Source: an uncultured Micrococcales bacterium (GTDB lineage: Bacteria > Actinomycetota > Actinomycetes > S36-B12 > UBA10799). From it: 13,000 nucleotides of DNA. Below the pieces are notes generated by a model. That model was given only the letters and a program-made list of their open reading frames with translations, was not told the DNA's origin and did not search any database. Position 1 is the first letter of the stretch; every line of letters begins with the position of its first letter. Positions 1 to 6,976 of this stretch are shown here, piece by piece. Both the position numbers and the translations under genes were made by a program. The DNA lies in NCBI GenBank assembly GCA_937952095.1, contig CALFYG010000192.1, forward strand, positions 1 to 13,000. Reading direction: 5' to 3'.

Positions 1-16
1 TGTCCGCGCCGCGTGC

Positions 17-892
17 TCATGCGACCGCCAGCGCCCCCGCCCCCTGGGCCGTAACGTTCACCTGGATCGGCTGCGACGGGTCGCACGTCAACGCGATGGA
101 CGAGATGAACGCGGGCCCGCTGTAGGTCTTCCCCGTCACCGCCGTACACGTCAGCGTCCCGTCGGGAACCCCATCCGAGTCCGCGTCCCAGTCGAACGGG
201 AACGCCACCCGCGCGGGCAGGATGTTCGCCAGCGACGAGCCCGCAACCGCCGTCAGGTCGCCCGTCCCCACGAAGTCGTACCGGATCTCCGTCTGGTTCC
301 CGCGCTGGGCCTCCACCTCCCAGCCCGTCACGACGATCGCGCCGGCCAGGGTCGGATCGGTCCCGTCCTCCGTCAGCTTGAACGTCGCCGTGCCCGCCGC
401 CGTGCCCATGTCGCCCGGGTCGGGGCCCGCGTTGATCGAGGTCGTCCCGTCCACCAGCGCCGTGTAGGACCCGCCCCACGAGCCCACCCCGGGCCGGGCG
501 TAAGGGGTCTTCACCACCGAGCCCGTCAGCGGCACCCACGCATGCACCTCGCTGGTGATGTTCAGGTTGTACCGCAGCATGTTCGTCGCGTACCCGGCCG
601 TGCCGAAGGTGATGAACCCCGAGTTGCCGAGCCGCGGCGTGGCGCGGGGCCACAGGGCCTCCAAGTCCACCTGCCAGGTGTAGATCCCCGCGAGGTTCTG
701 AAGGGCCGTGGTGGGCGAGGACTGCCACGACAGCACGTCGATCGCGGGGATGTCCTTTCGCACCCGGAAGCGGCGGAACCGCAGCGCCGTGTTCGTCATG
801 TGGTACCGATCCTCGGCCGTGCCCCCGCGGGCGGAGGACGCCGAGCCCCACGAACCGACCGATCCATCCTGCCAGACTGCGGGAACGCCCAT
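17..892 (-). CDS. Probable major tail (tube) protein
   Basis: A 291-residue protein that would polymerise into the tail tube of a long non-contractile tail. The call rests mainly on position: it directly follows the probable tail terminator at the end of a canonical neck series, as in HK97-like siphophages. The sequence is rich in Gly, Ala and Thr with alternating beta-type segments, and has no signal peptide or membrane segment. A DxDxDGxxD calcium-loop motif (D236, D238, D240, G241, D244) sits in the C-terminal third. The ATG at 892 is preceded by a strong GGGAGGT ribosome binding site with a normal spacer, and only 16 bases separate it from the previous stop. The gene is not coupled to its neighbour, which fits a high-copy product. 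The C-terminal part (about 170-291) may be an added Ig-like or beta domain. No residue-level family signature was recognised, so a different virion protein remains possible. Confidence 0.68.
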   Translation of the reverse strand: MGVPAVWQDGSVGSWGSASSARGGTAEDRYHMTNTALRFRRFRVRKDIPAIDVLSWQSSPTTALQNLAGIYTWQVDLEALWPRATPRLGNSGFITFGTAGYATNMLRYNLNITSEVHAWVPLTGSVVKTPYARPGVGSWGGSYTALVDGTTSINAGPDPGDMGTAAGTATFKLTEDGTDPTLAGAIVVTGWEVEAQRGNQTEIRYDFVGTGDLTAVAGSSLANILPARVAFPFDWDADSDGVPDGTLTCTAVTGKTYSGPAFISSIALTCDPSQPIQVNVTAQGAGALAVA

Positions 893-908
893 GATTCAAC
901 CTCCCGGC

Positions 909-1415
909 CTACTTGCTCATGTGGGCCGTGTACGTCTCAATGAAGTGCCAGTGATCCCGAACGTGGGCGCTCTCGTGCCCCGTGGGAATGAACGAGGCGA
1001 TGCCCCACGTCGAGCCCGCCGCCGCAAGGTCCAGCTTGTGCCGGTTGAACCCGTAGGTGGGGGCCGTCGATGGCGCGGTGGAATCCCAGTTGCCCCGCAG
1101 GCGGTCGATGATGGTGGAGCAGTTCGCCAGACCCGAACGCCGCAGGTCAAAGATGTGGAACTGGAGCTGGACCGTGATCGAGTCCATGTCGAACCCCGAC
1201 CACTGCCCCTCCTCCGACGCCGACACGTCGCCCACCACGATCGGGAACCCGCCGAACGTGGTCGGGTTGTCGATGTCGCCGAAGAAGAACTGGAGCCGAT
1301 CCCCTGCCTCGGTCCCATCGACGTACAGCAGCCCGCCCGACGCGAGCAGGCCGCCCGTGCCGGTGTCGGCGCGGGCTCGGTTGAAACAGGCGAGGGTGAG
1401 CTTGGCGAGGTTCAT
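909..1415 (-). CDS. Probable tail terminator / tail completion protein
   Basis: A 168-residue protein likely to cap the tail tube at its head-proximal end, like lambda gpU or SPP1 gp17 (DUF3168-like proteins hold this place in many siphophages). Supporting features are the N-terminal helix with a short polymerisation-type start (LTLACFNRARAD), a beta strand reading FPIVVGDV at about residues 57-64, an amphipathic strand with IDRL/WD around 103-111, and a C-terminal stretch ending in WHFIETYTAHM. This alternation is typical of tail terminators, but the match is by pattern and position, not by a diagnostic motif. It lies immediately before the probable tail tube gene, the usual order. The ATG at 1415 has only a weak GGGA-type ribosome binding site. 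An alternative is another neck or tail completion protein. Confidence 0.55.
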   Translation of the reverse strand: MNLAKLTLACFNRARADTGTGGLLASGGLLYVDGTEAGDRLQFFFGDIDNPTTFGGFPIVVGDVSASEEGQWSGFDMDSITVQLQFHIFDLRRSGLANCSTIIDRLRGNWDSTAPSTAPTYGFNRHKLDLAAAGSTWGIASFIPTGHESAHVRDHWHFIETYTAHMSK

Positions 1416-1496
1416 GCGTTCAGGAATCCCACAAATCTGTGGACTTACCGGCGGTCGATGGGGGTTGTCGGGATGTCTGCGATGTGGGGCACCGGG

Positions 1497-1784
1497 TCAT
1501 TTGGCAACCTCCCAGGTTGCAAGTCGCCCCCGGATCTCCGACACCCCCGAGCGGATGTCGGCGAGCGCTGCGTAGATGGCCGCGATCCTGTCGTCTTGCT
1601 TGTCCACGTCCGACCGCAGTTCCAGGATCTGCGACTGCTGGCCGTTCAACTTCTCCTCGAACACCGCCTTGGCGACGTAGAGGGAGATGACGACCGAGAT
1701 CACCGGAACGGCGATCGGCATGAGCGCCTCGAACCACCTCACAGTGGTCTCGTTTGCCTGGATGCCCTGACGTGATGCGTTCAT
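1497..1784 (-). CDS. Small single-pass membrane protein with C-terminal coiled coil
   Basis: A 95-residue protein with one clear membrane segment at about residues 19-40 (hydrophobic from FEALMPIAVPV to ISLYVAKAV), followed by a heptad-patterned helix from about 42 to 90 containing ILELRSDVDKQDDRIAAIYAAL. Positive residues R5 and R16 before the segment suggest the N-terminus stays in the cytoplasm and the coiled coil points outward. This is the layout of an inner-membrane spanin (Rz type), and superficially that of single-pass holins such as T4 T. The ATG at 1784 has a GAGGGG ribosome binding site about eight bases upstream. The gene follows a lipoprotein gene by 25 bases, and the two probably work together. 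No sequence family was recognised; lysis, superinfection exclusion or a membrane-associated assembly role are all open. Confidence 0.7.
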   Translation of the reverse strand: MNASRQGIQANETTVRWFEALMPIAVPVISVVISLYVAKAVFEEKLNGQQSQILELRSDVDKQDDRIAAIYAALADIRSGVSEIRGRLATWEVAK

Positions 1785-1809
1785 GGTGAAAGCCCCTCAA
1801 CGGATGGGG

Positions 1810-2505
1810 TTATGAGTTCCCGTTCTTTGCCCGCAGCAGCTCGGGCAGGAGCATCGCCATCTCCTGCCGCAGTTCCTCGCGGGACTTGTCCCACGCCGAG
1901 TTGTGGGTCTTGATCTTGTCTTCGTACCGCGCGGCGGTGGCCTCTTCGACCTTCTTCTTGGCGCGGCTGATCAGCACGCTGGCGATGGTGCCGGCGCCCG
2001 TGATGCCCGCCAGCCCGGAAGCAAGCGGGTCAAGTTGGAACTGACCGACGGCGGCCCCGACAAACGGGATCGACTTCAGGGAGTTCCACGCCATCGCCCG
2101 CTGCTGGCGCTGCCGCTCGAACTCCGCCATCGTCACTTCACGCAGGTCCCGCAGCGAGTCAATCGCCGCCCGCAAATCAGCCTGCGAGCCCTCGAACTCG
2201 GCCACCACCTCGGCCACGTCCGTCTCGGCCTGGCTCTGCGCCTTGGCGAGAGCGATCTTGAACGCCGTCTCGGCCTTCGCCTGCTCAGACTCGATCTTGC
2301 GTTCCCGCTCGATAGAGAGTTGGGCGTACTGATCGGCCGTCAACTCCTGCCCCGTCTCGGGGTCCTTGATCGTCGGCTGGAAGTCGATAGCCCCGCACCC
2401 GCTCATCGCCACCAGCGCAGCAATTCCGATCAGCAGCATCCCCAGTGCCAGCAGAGACCCGCCCCATCGGCACGCACAGACCTTGCCCTCACGGCAGCAA
2501 CTCAT
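1810..2505 (-). CDS. Probable phage lipoprotein with long coiled coil and C-terminal hydrophobic segment
   Basis: A 231-residue protein. Residues 1-37 read as a lipoprotein signal peptide: a basic start (R5, K8, R13), a hydrophobic core SLLALGMLLIGIAALVA, then a lipobox-like MSGC with Cys37. The Met at position -3 is unusual but tolerated. Residues about 60-140 form a charged, Ala/Glu/Lys-rich helix, probably a coiled coil. A Gly/Ala/Ile-rich hydrophobic stretch at about 160-180 could be a second membrane anchor, followed by a charged C-terminal helix. The extra Cys residues at 3, 4, 10 and 12 before the signal core are odd. The ATG at 2505 overlaps the stop of the upstream neck gene (ATGA) and has a GGAGG site six bases away, so longer in-frame extensions toward 3108 are rejected. 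The architecture resembles a unimolecular spanin or an outer-membrane spanin partner. Function is inferred, not recognised. Confidence 0.72.
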   Translation of the reverse strand: MSCCREGKVCACRWGGSLLALGMLLIGIAALVAMSGCGAIDFQPTIKDPETGQELTADQYAQLSIERERKIESEQAKAETAFKIALAKAQSQAETDVAEVVAEFEGSQADLRAAIDSLRDLREVTMAEFERQRQQRAMAWNSLKSIPFVGAAVGQFQLDPLASGLAGITGAGTIASVLISRAKKKVEEATAARYEDKIKTHNSAWDKSREELRQEMAMLLPELLRAKNGNS

Positions 2506-3128
2506 CGGGCGCCTCCAATCGCGGCGCTCGCCGCGGCGTTGATGTGCTTCTTCATCGCCCCGCGCATCGCGCCGAGCATCTTGTCCCGCGACCGCGCGAA
2601 CACCGGGCGGAACCACGGCCGGGCCGCGATCGTCACCCGCGGCTTCAGCACAAAGACCGCATCCCCCCCGCCCTTGGTGTCGCCCTTGCCCTCGCGGATG
2701 ACGAGGATCAGGTTCCCCGCCTTCGACGTGAACACCGACCCCTTGAACACCGACAGGTCCGGGTTCCGCTCCCGCAACAGCTCCGCCCGCCGGTTCACCG
2801 GGATCGTGAGGTACTTCTTGGTGAGCGGCTTGATGGTCCCGCCGAGCTCGAGGATTCGGGCGTGCTTGGCGACGTTGAACACCGTCGCCCGGTACCGGCC
2901 CGGCGCCGCCGGGGCCATCCGTAGCCCCCACAACAGCGATCCCTGCTGGCGCCCGTGCTTCACCCGCGGGGGTGTGCCGGGCGCGGACGGCGCCGAGCCC
3001 CGTTGCAAAGCCCGGCCGAACTCGCCCTGCACCGCGACGGCCGCGGCGTTGATCCCGGTGGCGACCGCCTGGGGCAGCACGCTCCGCGCCCAGTCGTCCC
3101 CGCGCCATGTGAAGGATGCACGGCTCAT
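2502..3128 (-). CDS. HK97 gp10-like neck/tail completion protein
   Basis: A 208-residue protein that matches the pattern of the HK97 gp10 family of head-tail joining/minor tail proteins, which help connect the closed head to the tail. Visible signatures are SAPGTPPR followed by a G-S-L-x-x-G-like segment at about residues 48-70, the ARILELGGTIKP motif at 90-101 (family members carry an 'a.ylEfGt' strand here), and IAARPWFRPVFARSRDKM at 167-184, corresponding to the family's 'a.Pfl.pa.' C-terminal helix. The ATG at 3128 overlaps the previous stop as ATGA and has a GGAGGT site nine bases upstream; its own stop overlaps the following lipoprotein start in the same way. At 208 residues it is longer than the common 120-160, the extra length lying around 110-160. 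Confidence 0.75.
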   Translation of the reverse strand: MSRASFTWRGDDWARSVLPQAVATGINAAAVAVQGEFGRALQRGSAPSAPGTPPRVKHGRQQGSLLWGLRMAPAAPGRYRATVFNVAKHARILELGGTIKPLTKKYLTIPVNRRAELLRERNPDLSVFKGSVFTSKAGNLILVIREGKGDTKGGGDAVFVLKPRVTIAARPWFRPVFARSRDKMLGAMRGAMKKHINAAASAAIGGAR

Positions 3129-3517
3129 GACGCCAGCACCTCCGCCAGCCGCACGGACTGGATCACGTCCTGGCCGCCCATGTTCACGCCCGGGCCCTCC
3201 ACCCGGAACACCTGCCCGACCGTCAGCATCGACGCCCCGTCGAGCCCGTAGACCGCCGAGACGACCACCTGCCAGTCCCGGCCCACCATCAGCGATGCCC
3301 CCGCGCCGTTGCGGGTCGGCAACAGGGCCCCGCTGTACCGGATGCCCGTGGGCCCCTGGAAGTCCATCGACAGGGACGACGACTCGGGCATGATCCGCGC
3401 CGGCACGTCCGTGTAGGTGTTGCTGGGGTTGGTGATGACCGGAACCCCGTTTGCGGGCGTGTTCGAGGGTGCCTTCAGCGTCACCCGGCAGTTGATGAGG
3501 TGGTCGGGGAAGTTCAT
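3125..3517 (-). CDS. Probable head-closure (head-tail stopper) protein
   Basis: A 130-residue, mostly beta protein in the position of the head-tail stopper (SPP1 gp16-like), which closes the DNA channel after packaging. It follows the connector and precedes the gp10-like protein, exactly where this function is expected in HK97-like phages. Beta-rich segments include WQVVVSAVYG (82-91) and GQVFRVEGPG (101-110), followed by QDVIQSVRLAEVLAS at the end. The ATG at 3517 overlaps the connector stop (ATGA) and has a GGGGAG site nine bases upstream, so the in-frame upstream extension to 3568 is rejected. The family assignment is by size, position and general pattern; no single motif proves it. Confidence 0.6.
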   Translation of the reverse strand: MNFPDHLINCRVTLKAPSNTPANGVPVITNPSNTYTDVPARIMPESSSLSMDFQGPTGIRYSGALLPTRNGAGASLMVGRDWQVVVSAVYGLDGASMLTVGQVFRVEGPGVNMGGQDVIQSVRLAEVLAS

Positions 3518-4176
3518 CCGACGTAGCTCCCCCCGGCCTTCCAGGTCAGAGCCCGCGACTGCCACCACTCAACGCCCGACACCGGGGCCGACCGCGCGGC
3601 CCCCCGCGCGTAGTTGTACCCGTTCGTGCTGACGTTCTCGGATTGCAGCCCCTGCGCCTTGCCCGCGCCCCACGCCAGTTCGTCCACCATCTCGCAGACC
3701 AACTGCTTCAACCCCGCGGGCATGGTGTCGGAGGTGTACCCGCCCGTGTAGGTGATCGAGATGTTCTTGAAGCCCTCGGGCCAGCAGGGCGACACCCCAA
3801 GCCGGGTCGTCTCCAACTGCCCCACGTCATCCACGATGTACCGGCCCTCAGCAGCCCCGATCCGCCAGACCTTCCCGGTCTCGCCGTCCAGGTCCGCCCG
3901 GTAGTCGCCCGAGTCCACCGTGGTAGAGTCCCCGGCGTCGTCGATCAGCGCGATGGAAGCGATCGCCGTGATCGGCATGTTCCGCACGATGAAGAACGCC
4001 TTGCCGGTGCCGCTGTACTTCTCCGTGCGAGCCGCCGAATCGAACAGCCGTCCGCAGAAGGTCTCGAGCATCGACTGGGCCGAGGCAATCTTCTGGGTCC
4101 ACACGGCGTCCCGGAGCGTCACCGTGTCGGACACCCCGCGGTGGGCCTTGTATGCGGCGAGGTCGATGATCGCCAA
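3514..4176 (-). CDS. Head-tail connector / head completion adaptor (gp6/gp15-like)
   Basis: A 220-residue protein with the pattern of phage head completion adaptors, which form a ring under the portal and extend the DNA channel. The N-terminal region LAAYKAHRGVSD followed by an alpha-helix with ASAQSMLETFCGRLFD (31-46) is the recognisable 'A...ie..cgR.f' signature; a beta section with NMPITAIASIALIDD (66-80) corresponds to the family's 'PV.sv.sv' strand. A C-terminal helical part (about 151-175, PAGLKQLVCEMVDELAWGAGK) matches 'lk.a..ela...y.' of homologues. The chosen start is TTG at 4176: a GAGGT site sits six bases upstream and it follows the previous stop by four bases. Longer forms to 4470 begin inside an out-of-frame neighbour with an Arg/Ser/Pro-rich shadow sequence and are rejected. 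Confidence 0.75.
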   Translation of the reverse strand: MAIIDLAAYKAHRGVSDTVTLRDAVWTQKIASAQSMLETFCGRLFDSAARTEKYSGTGKAFFIVRNMPITAIASIALIDDAGDSTTVDSGDYRADLDGETGKVWRIGAAEGRYIVDDVGQLETTRLGVSPCWPEGFKNISITYTGGYTSDTMPAGLKQLVCEMVDELAWGAGKAQGLQSENVSTNGYNYARGAARSAPVSGVEWWQSRALTWKAGGSYVG

Positions 4177-4180
4177 GGCA

Positions 4181-4744
4181 TTACCTCGGGTGGAAGGTGG
4201 CGAGCAGATCGCAGGTGGTGATTCCCGTCCCGCCCGACAGCGCGACCTTGCAGAGCACGGCCAGGTACGGACACCCCAGCGTGTCGCCGTAGATGGCCGA
4301 GGTCGGGAAGAACTGGAGGTAGTCGGAGTACTTGTAAGTGCCGTCGCGGTGGTCGTTGGTCGGGTCGAGCGTGAGTTCGAGGCCCGCGGCGTCGGAGTCG
4401 ATCGCGTCCAGCCGCTCGGTGACGAACGTGCCATCGGTGGGGGCCGTGCCCTGCCCGAGAGCCAACTCAATCGCGCCCGGGTCGGCCCCGAAGGGCCAGC
4501 CGCCGACGATGATGATGGCGGGCTTGGTGGCGGGGGCGGCGCTGGCGCCCGTGGGGTAGCGGGCGCGGAACGAGACCGAGCCGACGTTGGGCCCGATCTT
4601 CATCCACTTCACGTTGGTGGACGTGATCGAAGCCGGGTACAGGCACTCGGCCCCGCTCTGCGCCGTCTTGAGGTCAGCGTGGGCCAGCGTGATGGTCGAG
4701 TGGTTCTCGCTGGTCGCGTTGACCTTCGTGAATGACGTTGCCAT
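4181..4744 (-). CDS. Unrecognised probable virion structural protein
   Basis: A 187-residue soluble protein, Ala/Gly/Thr-rich with predicted beta strands and no signal peptide or membrane helix. Segments such as KPAIIIVGGWPFG (74-86) and GCPYLAVLCKVALSGG (156-171) look like core strands. I do not recognise the family. It sits between the probable decoration protein and the connector, where phages encode decoration, fibre or small capsid-associated proteins, so a virion role is likely. The ATG at 4744 has a GGAG site about eight bases upstream. A 140-base spacer with a strong hairpin separates it from the gene before it, and it ends only four bases before the connector start. A secondary decoration or capsid vertex protein is the most reasonable guess. 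Confidence 0.7.
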   Translation of the reverse strand: MATSFTKVNATSENHSTITLAHADLKTAQSGAECLYPASITSTNVKWMKIGPNVGSVSFRARYPTGASAAPATKPAIIIVGGWPFGADPGAIELALGQGTAPTDGTFVTERLDAIDSDAAGLELTLDPTNDHRDGTYKYSDYLQFFPTSAIYGDTLGCPYLAVLCKVALSGGTGITTCDLLATFHPR

Positions 4745-4819
4745 GGCGCTTGCTCCGGGCGGGGCGGGCGAACCGCTTGTTGCGGACCTGGACGGGCTTC
4801 AACTTCTTCGCTTTCAAAT

Positions 4820-4850
4820 CCCCTCCGCCGGCCTTCAGACCGGCGAGGGG
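4820..4850 (-). promoter_or_regulatory. Strong GC hairpin in the spacer after the decoration gene
   Basis: An 11-bp stem with one bulged base: on the plus strand CCCCTC(C)GCCGG at 4820-4831 pairs with CCGGCGAGGGG at 4840-4850, around an eight-base loop. In the transcribed (minus) strand the 3' arm contains GGAGGGG, and ATTTGAAAG rather than a T-run follows, so it is not a classic intrinsic terminator. It lies in the 4745-4884 spacer and could protect the capsid/decoration transcript 3' end, dampen read-through, or mask a ribosome binding site for a possible small TTG-started frame at 4817. A second, weaker inverted repeat (4856-4860 with 4867-4871) lies beside it. Confidence 0.6.
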
Positions 4851-4884
4851 TGTATCCGGGTGCCTGCCCGGGTTTGGAGTGGGA

Positions 4885-5358
4885 TCAGGTGACGTACAGC
4901 TCCTGGGCGTACCCGCGCTCGCTGACCGAGTTGGGCCACTGCTGCGGCCAGGCCAGGGCGAAGGCGTACGCATACGCGCCCACAGAGCCGTTGCCGCCCT
5001 TGGCGTTGACGCGGAAGTACCGGGCGCGGGCCCGGCCATCGACGTGCCAGGCGACGGCCGTACCGTCGGCGGTGGCGCTGGGGAGCGTGGCCGGGGCGGT
5101 CGCGTAGTTGGAGGCGGAGACGATCGTGTAGGTGGTGTCGTCCACCGACTCGTAAAGGCTCAGCTCGGCCACGGCGATGTCCGTGGCGCCGAGCTGGAAC
5201 ACGATCGAGAAGTAGTCCACCATCCCGTTGACGCCGAGGCGGCGATCAAACGTGGTGTTGATGGAGCCGTGCTGGTGAGAGCCGGCCCAGTACGCATCGT
5301 CCACGAGAAGCTGCGCGTTGATGAGCGGAACGAACTTCGGAATCAGAAGCGGGTTCAT
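4885..5358 (-). CDS. Probable capsid decoration/stabilisation protein
   Basis: A 157-residue protein directly downstream of the major capsid gene. Its central part reads ELSLYESVDDTTYTIV (65-80), then a loop with TLPSATADGTAV (91-102), then RARYFRVNAKGGNGSVGAYA (111-130). This order of an S-x-D-x-x-Y/F-T segment, a 'lps.t' loop and a 'g..RYlRv.a..gdgt' strand pair is familiar in small structural proteins encoded right after the capsid in siphophages, where they are usually taken as head decoration or head-fibre-type proteins. It has a beta-sandwich look and no membrane segment. The ATG at 5358 with GGGAG upstream is chosen; the in-frame extension to 5625 runs through the capsid gene as Arg/Ser-rich shadow sequence and is rejected. 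It has its own ribosome site, fitting high expression. Confidence 0.65.
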   Translation of the reverse strand: MNPLLIPKFVPLINAQLLVDDAYWAGSHQHGSINTTFDRRLGVNGMVDYFSIVFQLGATDIAVAELSLYESVDDTTYTIVSASNYATAPATLPSATADGTAVAWHVDGRARARYFRVNAKGGNGSVGAYAYAFALAWPQQWPNSVSERGYAQELYVT

Positions 5359-5383
5359 CTTCAAAATCTCCCGGGGCCCCGCG

Positions 5384-5397
5384 GCCCCATGAGGGGC
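5384..5397 (-). repeat. Short hairpin just after the capsid stop codon
   Basis: GCCCC at 5384-5388 and GGGGC at 5393-5397 pair around a four-base loop, and an adjacent perfect palindrome CGGGGCCCCG lies at 5372-5381, next to the GGGAG ribosome site of the decoration gene. There is no T-run, so termination is doubtful. It could stabilise capsid mRNA or tune translation of the next gene. In DNA this GC-rich, such short repeats can also arise by chance. Confidence 0.35.
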
Positions 5398-5419
5398 TGT
5401 CAGTTGCGAACTCTGCGGC

Positions 5420-6976
5420 TTAGGAGGCCGCGCTGATGAGGCCGACGATCGGGCCCGCGTCGGTGGTGTCGCCCACGTCGTGCACGTTGATGGCGATCCG
5501 CTCCGAGCAGCGGAAGTACGTCGTGTGGCTCTTGAAGCCCAGCGAGGTATCCATCGCAATCGCCATCGAGCCCGTGACCTCGCCGAACTTCGCACCCATC
5601 GCGAAGTCGCCGAAGTAGGCCGCAATCTGCGAGTTCACGTCCGTCTTGGGCATCACCTGAGACATGGTGACGGGGTAGCCGAGCGCGTCCTTGTGCCCGC
5701 GCTGAACGGCCGATTCCTTGGTGGCCCCGCCCGCCGCGTTCTGCAAGACCTCCACCATCGAGGAGGCCCACAGGTAGCGGTGGCAGACCCACTGGCAGTT
5801 GCCGTTGCCCTCATCGTCATCGGCGTACTCGGGCAGGATGCCCACGACCTTCTCGTAGTCCCGGCGGGTGAACTCTTCGAAGAGGTTGCCCGCGGCGACC
5901 ACCAGGCCCTTGATGTTGGCGATAGTCGCATCGACCGCCCGCAGCTTGGGCCCGACGCCGAAGAAGCCGTGGTAGGTCTGGGAGCCGTCGCCGAGGAAGA
6001 ACGCCCGATCCTCCGCCTTGGAGAAGGCCCGCACGAACTTGGTGGAGAGCAGGTCGGAGATCGAGTACTGCGAATCGTTCAACAGCTCATCCGAGAACCG
6101 GCACAGGGCCGAGAGGCGCTTTGCCGACAGCTCGAAGCCGTCCCAGTTGCCTTCCGACTCGGTCGTGTCGCTGCCCTCGCCCGGGGCGTAGACGGTGGGG
6201 TCGTCCTGGTCCCGGGTAAAGGGGACCTTGTCACGCTTCATCGGGTAGACGCCGCAGACCTGGCGGGCCTTGCCGTACTTCTCCTTCAGGACCACCATCG
6301 TCGGGGCGAATTCCATCGGGATCAGCACGCCGCCGTCTTCCATGACGGTGGTGAGCTGGGTCTTCTGGAAGATGTCGAAGTCGTCCGGGGTCGCGTACTT
6401 CGGGCAGACCGAGACCATGAACCACGACTTGAAGGCGAGCGCCTGGTCGGCATCCTCCCACCGGCGCTGATCCTTGCCGGTGCCGAAGCTCTTGGCGTTG
6501 TACGACTTGCGGGCCCGGTGGATGTCGTAGATGGCCGGGCTGGAGAAGCCGCCGCCCATCGTGAGCATCGCGGCCGCGCGCAGGACCGGGGCCGCGGCCT
6601 TGCCCGTGGTGAGCCGCTGGAGACGCTTCTCCAACTGCATCACCTGGGCGTTGACGCGGGCCAGGGACTTGGTGGCCGGGGCCTCCTCATCCTCGTCGCC
6701 GTCGTCCTCATCGGAATCGTCGGCGCCGGCGGTGTTCTTCACCTTCTTGCGGGCGGGCTTGTCGTCCTCCTCGTCGTCCTCATCCTCGTCGATGCGGACG
6801 GTCTTGGTGGTCGGCGTCTTCTTCGACAGCTCGTACTCGGCGTCGATGTCGATCGGACCATCGGCGGTCGCGTACTCGATGCCCTTCTCGGCCGCGAACG
6901 CCTTGATTGCAGAAACGTCGTCCTCGGCGCCGGTGTAGCCGTGGCGCTTGAGGGCCTTGATGAACTTCTTCCACAT
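5420..6976 (-). CDS. HK97-fold major capsid protein with acidic N-terminal delta domain
   Basis: A 518-residue capsid precursor. From about residue 210 it carries the HK97-fold signatures: TVMEDGGVLIPMEFAPTMV (N-arm into the first strand, homologues read 'GG.LvP.ef'), a segment with CGVYPMKRDKVPF (241-253), ALCRFSDELLNDSQYSISDLL (290-310, the spine helix region 'iSdEll.ds....'), then AEDRAFFLGDGSQTYHGFFG (321-340, 'ed.afl.GdGt..p.Gi') and a C-terminal DFAMGAKFGEV region (457-467). Residues about 1-150 are a charged leader with a very acidic, low-complexity stretch at 60-100 and a heptad-like helix at about 104-123; this is probably the delta (scaffold) domain removed by the protease encoded upstream. 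No separate scaffold gene is seen. The ATG at 6976 has AGGGA eight bases upstream; a GTG at 7012 in frame is rejected. It begins right at the end of a hairpin that hides its ribosome site. Confidence 0.93.
   Translation of the reverse strand: MWKKFIKALKRHGYTGAEDDVSAIKAFAAEKGIEYATADGPIDIDAEYELSKKTPTTKTVRIDEDEDDEEDDKPARKKVKNTAGADDSDEDDGDEDEEAPATKSLARVNAQVMQLEKRLQRLTTGKAAAPVLRAAAMLTMGGGFSSPAIYDIHRARKSYNAKSFGTGKDQRRWEDADQALAFKSWFMVSVCPKYATPDDFDIFQKTQLTTVMEDGGVLIPMEFAPTMVVLKEKYGKARQVCGVYPMKRDKVPFTRDQDDPTVYAPGEGSDTTESEGNWDGFELSAKRLSALCRFSDELLNDSQYSISDLLSTKFVRAFSKAEDRAFFLGDGSQTYHGFFGVGPKLRAVDATIANIKGLVVAAGNLFEEFTRRDYEKVVGILPEYADDDEGNGNCQWVCHRYLWASSMVEVLQNAAGGATKESAVQRGHKDALGYPVTMSQVMPKTDVNSQIAAYFGDFAMGAKFGEVTGSMAIAMDTSLGFKSHTTYFRCSERIAINVHDVGDTTDAGPIVGLISAAS

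Noticed and set aside
1420..1500. 26-codon frame with an ATGA overlap after the membrane coiled-coil gene (MTRCPTSQTSRQPPSTAGKS...)
   Set aside because: Very short, no hydrophobic or lipobox segment, and no homology judged by eye; the overlap could be coincidence. Left as spacer.
2506..3108. Upstream extension of the lipoprotein gene
   Set aside because: The extension is an Arg/Gly-rich shadow of the gp10-like gene; the ATG at 2505 has a good ribosome site, an ATGA overlap and an immediate signal peptide.
1903..3393. Long plus-strand open frame (496 codons)
   Set aside because: Crosses three well-supported minus-strand genes and shows low-complexity Pro/Arg/Ser composition.
4674..4817. 47-codon basic frame starting at TTG 4817
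   Set aside because: Overlaps the start of a well-supported gene and lacks independent evidence beyond a GGAGGGG site; kept only as a finding to check.
4820..4850. Hairpin as an intrinsic transcription terminator
   Set aside because: No T-run follows the stem on either strand, and the operon clearly continues.
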